Positions 7,859-13,502 are shown, counted from the stretch's first letter. The stretch is DNA of 14,589 nt from Phascolarctobacterium sp. (GCA_016302525.1 JAEDNJ010000020.1:1-14589); one strand, 5' to 3'. Program-made: numbers and translations. The notes: generated by a model not told the origin, from the letters alone.

Positions 7859-8942
7859 CTTTTTTTGCGGCTAAGCGCTCCTTCGTCATAGCTTCGTTAA
7901 TTTCCTTTAAATCCTTTACTGCTTCGTCCCAAAGTGCCTCTTTAAAGAGGGTTTGGCGCTTGGGGAGAACCTCAATAATCTGCTCCTGCCCCCTGTGTTT
8001 AAGGCTGGCACGCAGCACAGTCCCGCTAGGTAGACTACGGATAGCCTTATTCGCGTAACTCGCCATGAGGGAGCCGGCCTCGGCGATGGCTGCTGCAGTC
8101 CAGGGCCTTTGGCTGCGGCCTAGGGCGATGGGGCCAGAGTAATCAAGCAGCTCTAGCACAATATCGCTGTCCCTTTGGCAGCTTCTGAGCAGCTCCTCGT
8201 TTTCTTGGGTCTTGCTAATGGCAAGGATGTGCCCGTCATAATGGAAGAATCTGCCGGCCTTAGCCAGGAGAAAGTCTTCGCCGATAGGCTGAGCAAATTC
8301 CTTAAAGATGGCCCAGATACGGGCACTGCTCTTGCGCTCGGTGAGGATACAGCCGCCACCAGAGGCAGGCACCTTCGTAAAGCCATAGTCCTTAGCCAGC
8401 TGCAGCTGCTCCAAGCGACCGCGCCCATAAATGCCCAGCAGACGGCTACGGTCGACAAGGCCGCTTTTTTCTACCTCGGTAGGCTCTAGCTTGAGAGCCG
8501 AAAGCGGGCGCAACAGAATACCCTTAGCCTGTGAATCACGATGAACGATATTCATAGAATCTGGCCTTTGGCTCATGGGCCGTTGCCACAGAACCTCGCC
8601 GGAAATAATAAACTTAGCGTTGATAGCTTCCATAATTTCACGTGCCTTGGTAGCCATAATAGTGTGGCAATCGGTGCAGGCGTTTAGAGCAGAGCCAAAG
8701 CCGTTACGAGGTCCGTTCTTAATGAGCCTCAAAATCTCTGCCGAAATATCAACGGCAATAGCCTCGATACCATAGAGGTGGCGCCATTCCTCCAAGGACT
8801 CTGCTTCACCAAAGAAGGGAGAGCAAAAGTGCAGACCCAAAACCCTCAGTCCCTGATCCATAACCACTCGCATGGCTAGTATGCTGTCTAGTCCGCCGCT
8901 TAGTAGGGCTACAGCATCATATTTGTTCACTAGTTCCTTCAT
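7791..8942 (-). CDS. PP-loop (ThiI/MnmA-like) tRNA sulfurtransferase-type protein
   Basis: Likely a cytoplasmic ATP-dependent enzyme that adenylates a substrate, probably a tRNA base, and transfers sulfur. The 383-residue protein has the PP-loop SGGLDS (residues 15-20), a CxxC pair (Cys89/Cys92 in NACTDC) and a second active-site-type cysteine in SGGGC (Cys198). This two-site cysteine arrangement resembles MnmA and its relatives. Residues about 215-300 (LLAKAGRFFHYDGHILAIS) resemble the NFACT-R-like RNA-binding domain found in ThiI-like proteins. The tail is lysine-rich. I place the start at 8942 because an AGGATGG-like site precedes it at usable distance; the ATG at 8951 has no room for one. 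The exact base modified is unknown, and many homologues carry the vague name tRNA methyl-thiouridylate transferase. The 3' end is tandemly duplicated (see repeat). Confidence 0.85.
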   Translation of the reverse strand: MKELVNKYDAVALLSGGLDSILAMRVVMDQGLRVLGLHFCSPFFGEAESLEEWRHLYGIEAIAVDISAEILRLIKNGPRNGFGSALNACTDCHTIMATKAREIMEAINAKFIISGEVLWQRPMSQRPDSMNIVHRDSQAKGILLRPLSALKLEPTEVEKSGLVDRSRLLGIYGRGRLEQLQLAKDYGFTKVPASGGGCILTERKSSARIWAIFKEFAQPIGEDFLLAKAGRFFHYDGHILAISKTQENEELLRSCQRDSDIVLELLDYSGPIALGRSQRPWTAAAIAEAGSLMASYANKAIRSLPSGTVLRASLKHRGQEQIIEVLPKRQTLFKEALWDEAVKDLKEINEAMTKERLAAKKEKFYTWISRKEYQRHKQEKSQE

Positions 8943-8975
8943 AATTTCCATCCTAGATTAGTGTATTTGCTCAAA

Positions 8976-9004
8976 ATTATAACATTTAGCATAGCTATAT
9001 GCAA
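8976..9004 (-). promoter_or_regulatory. Promoter of the PP-loop gene
   Basis: Read on the minus strand: TTGCAT (9004-8999), a 17-bp spacer and TATAAT (8981-8976). The predicted transcript starts near 8969, leaving a leader of about 27 nt. Confidence 0.85.
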
Positions 9005-9129
9005 GGAAGATTTCTTTATGGCAGGCTAGCGCAGAAAAATTACATATTTTTTTATTCTCTTGCAGGAATTATTAAATTTGCATAGAAAACTACACTATAT
9101 ACCTTGTGTTGAAGGAGGATGTTTTTTAT

Positions 9130-9489
9130 ATGGATACTATTTCTAAATCCCAAATTATCGACAAAATTTCCCAAGATGGCAAAATCTCTAAGACTGCTGC
9201 TAAAATCGTTATTGATGCAGCTTTAGAAGCTATCAAGGCTGAGCTGGTTGCTGGCAACAAGGTTTCTCTCTTTGGCTTCGGCACCTTCGATATCAGAGAA
9301 AGAGCTGCTCGTGAAGGCATTAACCCCGCTACAAAAGAAAAAATCCAAATTCCTGCTAAGAAAAATGTTGGCTTCAAGGCTACTAAGAGCCTGAAGGAAG
9401 CTATGAACCCTAAACCGGTTGAAAAACCAAAAAAAGGCAGAAAGGCTGCTAAGGCAGCTGCTACCAAGAAAGCTGCTAAGAAAAAATAA
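9130..9489 (+). CDS. hup: HU-family DNA-binding protein with lysine/alanine-rich C-terminal tail
   Basis: HU dimers bend and compact DNA and are among the most abundant nucleoid proteins. The 119-residue product has a complete HU core (residues about 1-92): an N-terminal helix pair, the GFGTFDIRERAAREGINPATKEKIQIPA beta-arm segment with the intercalating proline in NP, and KATKSLKEAM at the end. A tail of about 27 residues follows (KPKKGRKAAKAAATKKAAKKK region, bases about 9424-9486), rich in Lys and Ala like the extensions of mycobacterial HU or bacterial histone-H1-like proteins. Typical HU is about 90 residues. The ATG at 9130 is chosen because AAGGAGG (9112-9118) lies 11 nt before it; the in-frame GTG at 9106 precedes that site. 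I see no convincing -35/-10 pair upstream. The gene is divergent from the PP-loop gene. Confidence 0.95.
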   Translation: MDTISKSQIIDKISQDGKISKTAAKIVIDAALEAIKAELVAGNKVSLFGFGTFDIRERAAREGINPATKEKIQIPAKKNVGFKATKSLKEAMNPKPVEKPKKGRKAAKAAATKKAAKKK

Positions 9490-9498
9490 AGGAAATAC

Positions 9499-10206
9499 TT
9501 GACTACTTATAAGCAAATATTGCTAGAGTATAATGCAGGCGCCGGTTTTTCGGCGCCCTTTTTCTATCCTCAGACCGAGGATGTTCAAGGCTGTAAGGAG
9601 GTTATTAAGATAGCCATTGTAAATTTTACTGCTCAGGATATCGCAACAGCGGCACATTTAACCATGCTCACCTGGAGTGAGGAAATGGCCGTGCAGGACG
9701 AAGGGCTGCAGAGGGTGCTGTATGAGGCCATGGTGCGTTACTATTTTCGCAGCGAGGAGTTTTCCTTTAAGGTAGTGGATGAGGCTGGCTGCATGCAGGG
9801 CTTTTTGTTGGCGGCTCCCCTGACGGCTAGGGATAGCTCGCAGGGCTGGCTCAGGCAGAGGCTAGAGGCGGAGGCGCTGTCCTTAGAAGCTCAGGACCTC
9901 GTCTATAATTATCTGCGGTATTTGAGCTATAACGGGCAGCAGGTGCGAAAGCTGTCCCAGCCAGGAGACCTGGTGCTGTACCTGTTCTTAAGTCGTCAGC
10001 CGGGCGTGGGTAGCAGACTGCTGGAAAATGTGGAGCAGGTGGCTAAGCAAAAAAATATTGCCTGCCTGCACCTTTGGGCTGATGCTACCTGTGATTACGA
10101 CTATTATCGCCGCCGTGGCTACAAGGAAGCAGGCCACTTTGCCAATAAGGTGCTGCCAGAGCTTGGAGAACAGCAAACCTGGGTGTATAGCAAGGATGTT
10201 ATGTAA
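9499..10206 (+). CDS. GNAT-family N-acetyltransferase (translation start uncertain, probably near 9610)
   Basis: GNAT enzymes move an acetyl group from acetyl-CoA to an amine; the acceptor is unknown here. The acetyl-CoA pyrophosphate loop RQPGVGSRLL is at about 9991-10020, and the C-terminal LHLWADATCDYDYYRRRGYKEAG pattern is typical. The frame opens with a TTG at 9499 (AAAGGA upstream), but its first 37 codons look non-coding: they contain a strong terminator hairpin (9538-9563). The GNAT-like sequence (IAIVNFTAQDI) begins only at about 9610. A perfect AAGGAGG at 9595-9601 lies 8 nt before an in-frame ATA (9610) and 14 nt before an ATT (9616), with no ATG/GTG/TTG nearby. Either a non-canonical start is used or the long form is real. 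An out-of-frame 10-codon minigene (ATG 9581, stop 9611-9613) overlaps the same spot. Confidence 0.85.
   Translation: MTTYKQILLEYNAGAGFSAPFFYPQTEDVQGCKEVIKIAIVNFTAQDIATAAHLTMLTWSEEMAVQDEGLQRVLYEAMVRYYFRSEEFSFKVVDEAGCMQGFLLAAPLTARDSSQGWLRQRLEAEALSLEAQDLVYNYLRYLSYNGQQVRKLSQPGDLVLYLFLSRQPGVGSRLLENVEQVAKQKNIACLHLWADATCDYDYYRRRGYKEAGHFANKVLPELGEQQTWVYSKDVM
9538..9563 (+). terminator. Intrinsic terminator after the HU gene
   Basis: A 7-bp GC-only stem, GGCGCCG at 9538-9544 with CGGCGCC at 9551-9557 and a 6-nt loop, is followed by CTTTTT. It lies 48 nt after the HU stop and inside the nominal 5' end of the acetyltransferase frame, so it should end HU transcripts or attenuate the downstream gene. A TATAAT at 9529-9534 lies just before it, but no -35 at the right distance is visible. 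Confidence 0.85.
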
Positions 10207-10256
10207 AGATAGCATATAAGAGAGCTTGCAAGCTGGGATGTAGAGCAAGGATAGCG
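10179..10256 (+). repeat. Imperfect duplication of the acetyltransferase 3' end
   Basis: CTGGGTGTATAGCAAGGAT (from 10179, the last codons of the acetyltransferase gene) recurs as CTGGGATGTAGAGCAAGGAT (from 10233), with one inserted base and few substitutions, at a period of about 54-55 bp. A related word, GATAGC(A/G)TATAAG, occurs at 10208-10220 and 10249-10262. A 12-bp palindrome AGCTTGCAAGCT lies at 10223-10234. The second copy is beyond the stop and out of frame. Confidence 0.5.
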
Positions 10257-10361
10257 TATAAGCTGTTGTGTTAGGCTAAGCGAGCAACTGCTTGTACTCA
10301 AGCGCTGGTTTTGTGCTAGCTTTTGCAGTGGGAATTGGCTTATCAGTGTTTTACGAGGGAT
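10207..10361. other. Intergenic stretch without a recognisable gene
   Basis: Apart from the short repeat described separately, I find no start with a ribosome-binding site, no RNA gene and no promoter I would defend between the acetyltransferase stop and the hairpin at 10362. Confidence 0.4.
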
Positions 10362-10405
10362 AAAAAAACAACCGCTAGGAGCACGCCTGAACGATTGTTA
10401 TTTTT
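10362..10405. terminator. Probable bidirectional terminator
   Basis: AACAACCG (10367-10374) faces CGATTGTT (10392-10399), with AGG/CCT pairs further inside. As minus-strand RNA all eight outer positions pair (one G-U) and the stem is followed by seven U. As plus-strand RNA one C-A mismatch weakens it and five U follow. It could end acetyltransferase transcripts on the plus strand and catch read-through from the small-peptide gene on the minus strand. Confidence 0.6.
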
Positions 10406-10406
10406 C

Positions 10407-10435
10407 TTGCATGATTTTCAAAGTAGTGGTAAAAT
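10407..10435 (+). promoter_or_regulatory. Promoter of the predicted antisense RNA
   Basis: TTGCAT (10407-10412), a 17-bp spacer and TAAAAT (10430-10435). The predicted start is near 10442. No open reading frame with a proper start lies between here and the terminator at 10491-10534, which argues for a short untranslated RNA. Confidence 0.7.
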
Positions 10436-10441
10436 AAGCAT

Positions 10442-10534
10442 AGAAGGAGTGCTACCGATAGACGGTTGACCACGAATATTAGTTGTTTAGAAAAAATAAC
10501 CGCAATCTTTGGTCGGATGGGCGGTTATTTTTTT
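10442..10534 (+). ncRNA. Predicted antisense RNA (candidate type I antitoxin)
   Basis: A transcript of about 93 nt is defined by the promoter at 10407-10435 and the terminator at 10491-10534. It converges with the small-peptide mRNA and is fully complementary to its last 44 nt or so, including the final two lysine codons, the stop codon and the terminator. It also carries CTACCG (10452-10457), repeated in the same DNA orientation at 10724-10729. The antisense RNA can therefore base-pair with the first hairpin of the peptide mRNA, as in the direct repeats of the par/fst locus. A 7-nt match with one G-U (GGTTGAC 10464-10470) faces the peptide start codon region. Function is inferred from architecture; expression is not shown. 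Confidence 0.55.
10491..10534. terminator. Shared bidirectional terminator of the small-peptide mRNA and antisense RNA
   Basis: A 13-bp perfect stem, AAAAAATAACCGC (10491-10503) with GCGGTTATTTTTT from 10521, and a 17-nt loop. It ends in a U-tract in either orientation. The stop codon of the small gene (10525-10527) lies inside it. Confidence 0.88.
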
Positions 10535-10632
10535 CTGTATAAAGCACCTATTGCTAAACCAAGGCCGAAGCCTAAGGCTATACAGCCTATACCCAGACCT
10601 AGAATACCAAGCATAGTATCTGTGGTTAACAT
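10525..10632 (-). CDS. 35-residue glycine-rich single-span membrane peptide, candidate type I toxin
   Basis: This gene is too short for ordinary gene calling. Its ATG (10632-10630) follows AAGAGGGGTGAT, a near-complete match to the 16S anti-Shine-Dalgarno sequence at a normal distance, and its TAA lies in the terminator stem. The peptide has a short polar start (MLTTDT), one hydrophobic span (residues about 7-31) with glycines at 9, 12, 14, 16, 21, 23, 25 and 29 giving several GxxxG-like helix-packing faces and one Cys17, then YRKK as a positive-inside tail. Small size, one span, basic C-terminus, structured leader and convergent antisense promoter together match type I toxins such as Fst, TxpA and BsrG. 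The peptide itself resembles none that I recognise. A small holin-like or regulatory membrane protein is the alternative. The existence of the gene is well supported; its function is inferred. Confidence 0.72.
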   Translation of the reverse strand: MLTTDTMLGILGLGIGCIALGFGLGLAIGALYRKK

Positions 10633-10741
10633 GGGAATCACCCCTCTTATACAGGAAATTTCTGGAAAACCAGATTTCTATGTCATCGGAGGGTCACAGT
10701 CCCTCCGTTAAGAGGGCAACCGCCTACCGTTATGGTAGCAC
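10633..10741 (-). promoter_or_regulatory. Structured 5' leader of the small-peptide gene with SD-sequestering element
   Basis: Read as minus-strand RNA, the predicted 109-nt leader holds several hairpins in order. The first is CTACC-ATAAC-GGTAG (10738-10724). Next is CCCTCTTA (10716-10709), an exact 8-nt complement of TAAGAGGG (10649-10642) in the ribosome-binding site. Then come CGGAGGG-ACTGTGA-CCCTCCG (10707-10687) and TCTGG-TTTT-CCAGA (10674-10661). CCCTC at 10716-10712 can also pair with GAGGG of the third element, so mutually exclusive folds are possible. Leaders that hide the ribosome-binding site by long-range pairing are characteristic of type I toxin mRNAs. Confidence 0.65.
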
Positions 10742-10747
10742 ATCATT

Positions 10748-10756
10748 ATTATAGCA
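10748..10756 (-). promoter_or_regulatory. Extended -10 promoter of the small-peptide gene
   Basis: Minus-strand TGCTATAAT (10756-10748) is an exact extended -10 element. The -35 region at 17 bp (TTTCTT) is weak, as is usual with this class. Transcription should start near 10741, giving an mRNA of about 250 nt that ends at 10491. Confidence 0.72.
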
Positions 10757-10820
10757 CACTTTATCGAAAAAAGAAAATATATTTTTTGTTTAAAAGAGAT
10801 ATGTTTATGTTATGAATGAC

Positions 10821-10853
10821 AAACCCCACATGACTTCGTGCCATGTGGGGTTT
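10821..10853 (-). terminator. Hairpin terminator downstream of the diguanylate cyclase gene
   Basis: A 12-bp perfect stem, AAACCCCACATG (10821-10832) with CATGTGGGGTTT (10842-10853) and a 9-nt loop, lies 88 nt after the cyclase stop. The U-tract after it on the minus strand is short (TTTGTCATT), so termination may be incomplete. I assign it to the cyclase by position and see no gene in the 10854-10940 stretch between them. Confidence 0.7.
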
Positions 10854-10940
10854 ATAGCTTCAACTCTATCATTGGCAATAACTCTGTTACCAGCCTTTAT
10901 ACGGACAAGGCGGTGCTGGAATATATTATGGTAGAGCTTA

Positions 10941-13073
10941 TTAGGTTCTCGGATTAGCTGTTTTCCCAGCTTCTTTAGAAGCTTTTTTGTTAGCGTACAT
11001 TTTTTCGTCAGCAATGTTAAAAAGCTCCTGCATAGTAATGCTGTCATAATCGCGGCTATAAGCATAGCCAACGCCATAGCTGAGCTTAAAGGTTTTGTTG
11101 GACTTATTAAAGCTCTCGGTGACTTGCTTAAGCTCTGCTAAAATCTCGGCAATCTCTGCATGACCGCTTATATTTTCCGCAATCATAAGGAATTCATCGC
11201 CACCGAAACGGCCTACAAAGTATTGAGCAGGAATAACCTTGCGCAGAACACTGGCAAAGCTGGCAATCATATCATCACCGGTCTCGTGACCGAGGGTATC
11301 ATTGACAAGCTTTAAGTCGTTGAGGTCAAACATAAAGCAGGCTGTGGGAACCGTAAGCGGACCCTCACGAGACAAGAGCTCCTTGCATTTATTCTTGTTG
11401 GGCAGGACTGTGGCAAAGTCGATAAAGGCCTTTTTGTTGAGGTCAGATACAGACCTTAGCATAGTGGCCTCCTTGCGCTTGGTCAAAATATAGTAAACGC
11501 TAAAGCAAGCAAGAATAGCTGTAAAGAGAATAGCCGTGATGAGCACCAGATAGACATTACGACTGAGGAACTGCTCTACACTCGGCTCAGGCACAGCGTA
11601 GCCGCCTTCGACGAGGGCCTTGCTAATTCTTTCGGGGCCAATGCCCTGCAGGCTTTTCTTCATAAAGGAATAGGTGGAAATATCGCCGCGGCGGACAGCA
11701 AAGCCAATGGGCACAGGCTTACCCGTGTTCAACAGCTGGCAGTCATAAAGGGCCTTAAGCTCGTTGCGATAAGCATAATAGGTATCCGCAGTGAAGAGAG
11801 TAGAGTTAACCCTGCCTTCAGCAACCGCCTTAACACAGGAGCTGATGTCGGGCAGCATGACTAGCTCAGACTTAGGATAGAATTCCTTAGCAAAATATTG
11901 CTGCAGAGAGCTGCTTTCCGAAACTGCTATTTTCGAGGTGGTGCTATCTGTATAGTCGCCCTTATAAAGCAGCATTAAATAGGTCTTGCTCAAGGGATTA
12001 GTAACGAGGATATCCCTGCTCTCAGCAATCCAGTAGCTGGAATAAGCAGGATAAATTGCATCCACTTCACCCTTATTAAGAGCCTCACGCAGCGTTTTCT
12101 GGTTATGAAAATACTTGGCTTCAATCTGCGTTTGATAACGCTTTTCCGCGTGCTCCTTGTAAACAGAAAGAATACCGACGAGCTCATTCTTTTTCTTGTC
12201 CCAATTAGCATAGGGCAGAGAATTGTCTGTATATCCAATAGTGAGCTTGCCCTTGTGCTTAAGCCAGTTATATTCAGTAGGGGAGAGGGCTGTTACGGTA
12301 GCCGCACTGTCGCCATAGTATTTTAAATAAACCTTTTCGTTATAGAACCAGTCCGATTGTAGCACCTGCTGCTGTGCTCTGTTGAGCTCGTCCAGTAGGT
12401 CGGGACGCTTTTTGTTGACACCAAAATAGAAGGGAGATTCGCCAATCTTAGCCACGCTGTACCAATGATACCTGCTATTTTCGTCATCTATGACATTAGG
12501 AGCAACCGTTGCATCCAGCTTGCCTAAATTCATATCGGCCGTTCTTTGCTTGCTGCTGTCGTAGTAAATAATCTCGCAGTGCAGCTTTCTTTTTTGCATC
12601 CATTCCTGGAAAAACTGGGCCTGAACACTGTTTTTGTTGATACCTATTCTTAGCCCGTTCAGGGTTTTGAAGTCATCAGCTCGGATACTGGTATTGTCCT
12701 CGCGCACAAAGAGGTAGTATTGCTCCTTGCCCTGCAGCTCGTTGCCAAAGCTAATAGTCTTGGCCCGCTCCGGGGTGTAGGAAAGATTACCCATAATGTC
12801 AATCTCACCCCTTTGCAGCTTGGCTAGTAGGTCACTAAAGCCTCCATAAACATATTCATATTGCCAGTTGGCGTAGTAGGAAAGCTTTTGCAGATATTCG
12901 TAGCCATAGCCAGACTTGGGCATACCCTCGGCGCCCTCCTGATAGCCTGTATAAAGCAGATAGCCAACCTTAACCGTTTTCATTTCCTTTTGCTCTGGGT
13001 TACCCGCAGCCAAGCAGGTTAATTGCGAGCAAAGCATTACTAGAGACAGGACTAACGAAAATATGAGCCTCAT
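10941..13073 (-). CDS. Membrane diguanylate cyclase with two periplasmic solute-binding (SBP_bac_3) domains
   Basis: Predicted to make cyclic di-GMP from GTP in response to an external ligand. The 710-residue protein has a signal peptide (about residues 1-24), two tandem SBP_bac_3-type periplasmic domains (about 35-265 and 275-490, BvgS/EvgS-like order), one membrane helix (about 507-530) and a cytoplasmic GGDEF domain (about 550-705). The active site is complete: the Mg-binding Asp583 in FDLNDLK, the LGHETGD substrate loop and RFGGDEF with GGDEF at 624-628. No RxxD inhibitory site precedes GGDEF, so product feedback through that site is not expected. I chose the ATG at 13073 because AAGGAG (13087-13082) lies 8 nt before it; the ATG at 13079 is only 2 nt away. 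It has its own promoter and a long structured leader. The ligand is unknown; the domain family binds amino acids or other small solutes. Confidence 0.92.
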   Translation of the reverse strand: MRLIFSLVLSLVMLCSQLTCLAAGNPEQKEMKTVKVGYLLYTGYQEGAEGMPKSGYGYEYLQKLSYYANWQYEYVYGGFSDLLAKLQRGEIDIMGNLSYTPERAKTISFGNELQGKEQYYLFVREDNTSIRADDFKTLNGLRIGINKNSVQAQFFQEWMQKRKLHCEIIYYDSSKQRTADMNLGKLDATVAPNVIDDENSRYHWYSVAKIGESPFYFGVNKKRPDLLDELNRAQQQVLQSDWFYNEKVYLKYYGDSAATVTALSPTEYNWLKHKGKLTIGYTDNSLPYANWDKKKNELVGILSVYKEHAEKRYQTQIEAKYFHNQKTLREALNKGEVDAIYPAYSSYWIAESRDILVTNPLSKTYLMLLYKGDYTDSTTSKIAVSESSSLQQYFAKEFYPKSELVMLPDISSCVKAVAEGRVNSTLFTADTYYAYRNELKALYDCQLLNTGKPVPIGFAVRRGDISTYSFMKKSLQGIGPERISKALVEGGYAVPEPSVEQFLSRNVYLVLITAILFTAILACFSVYYILTKRKEATMLRSVSDLNKKAFIDFATVLPNKNKCKELLSREGPLTVPTACFMFDLNDLKLVNDTLGHETGDDMIASFASVLRKVIPAQYFVGRFGGDEFLMIAENISGHAEIAEILAELKQVTESFNKSNKTFKLSYGVGYAYSRDYDSITMQELFNIADEKMYANKKASKEAGKTANPRT

Positions 13074-13124
13074 CTTCATCTCTCCTTGAAAGTCGTTGTT
13101 AATAGCTTAAACGATATTAGTAGA

Positions 13125-13199
13125 ACAGACAAGCCTTGCCGTGGGCTAATAATAACTGCCGTAGGGCATGGAACAGGAATGCTGCCGGGGCTGGTCTGT
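13125..13199 (-). promoter_or_regulatory. Unrecognised structured RNA element in the cyclase 5' leader
   Basis: Arms at 13189-13199 and 13125-13135 pair at 10 of 11 positions (minus strand ACAGACCAGCC with GGCTTGTCTGT) around 53 nt. Inside, as minus-strand RNA, are a GCAT/ATGC helix and two similar small hairpins, TGCC-CTAC-GGCA and GCC-CAC-GGC. These form a direct repeat of GCCC(T)ACGGCA. The last can alternatively pair as AGCC/GGCT, competing with the closing stem. The element lies in a leader of about 170 nt, some 50 nt before the start codon. It does not match cores I know for c-di-GMP, cobalamin, THF, ZTP, guanidine or fluoride riboswitches. A protein-binding site for the repeats is the main alternative. 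Confidence 0.5.
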
Positions 13200-13252
13200 A
13201 GCAGGATAGCTAATTTTGTTACAAAGATAGAATTAATGTGTTATATTATTAA

Positions 13253-13281
13253 ATTATATCATATATTGAAGTGCTTTTCAA
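13253..13281 (-). promoter_or_regulatory. Promoter of the diguanylate cyclase gene
   Basis: Minus-strand TTGAAA (13281-13276), a 17-bp spacer and TATAAT (13258-13253), with a TGA extension before the -10. The predicted start near 13246 gives a leader of about 170 nt. Confidence 0.82.
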
Positions 13282-13468
13282 TGTATTGCTAGCTTTTATA
13301 GGCTGTTTGTGATGTAATAAAAGTCGCGATGGTCACCTGTCGATAAGATAATTTTTTGTATGCAGCTTATTTAAAACCATCTACCTATAGAATTTTCTGG
13401 CTGAGCTTTATTTATGTTTATAATATCGTTTAACTACTCTATGAAAGCGGCTTACAAGATTATATTCA
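13282..13468. other. Intergenic stretch between divergent promoters, no gene seen
   Basis: AT-rich sequence. I find no open frame with a ribosome-binding site and no convincing terminator; a loose hairpin-like patch around 13325-13355 before a T-run is too weak to call. Confidence 0.4.
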
Positions 13469-13498
13469 TTGACAATTATTAATAAGCGGGTATATAAT
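13469..13498 (+). promoter_or_regulatory. Consensus promoter of the pilin-like gene
   Basis: TTGACA at 13469-13474, an 18-bp spacer and TATAAT at 13493-13498: both boxes are perfect. The predicted start near 13505 falls inside the inverted repeat at 13503-13521. Confidence 0.88.
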
Positions 13499-13502
13499 GA
13501 GG

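Noticed and set aside
9499..9534. TTGACT...TATAAT promoter after the HU gene
   Set aside because: The spacer is 24 bp, too long for a functional -35/-10 pair, and transcripts would meet the terminator at 9538-9563 at once.
10466..10711. 81-codon plus-strand open frame across the small-peptide locus
   Set aside because: It has no ribosome-binding site, runs through the terminator hairpin and mirrors the real minus-strand gene; its composition is explained by the antisense of the glycine-rich peptide and the leader hairpins.
10805..11077. 90-codon minus-strand frame overlapping the cyclase 3' end and its terminator
   Set aside because: The C-terminal part is a translation of the terminator hairpin and the N-terminal part is another frame of the cyclase gene.
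13125..13199. tRNA-like length and closing stem (75 nt)
   Set aside because: There is no T-loop TTCGA-type core, no CCA-compatible acceptor and no anticodon arm geometry; the closing stem is 11 bp rather than 7.
13086..13292. 68-codon plus-strand open frame opposite the cyclase leader
   Set aside because: It starts just after the cyclase ribosome-binding site on the other strand, has no ribosome-binding site of its own, and overlaps the promoter and structured leader.
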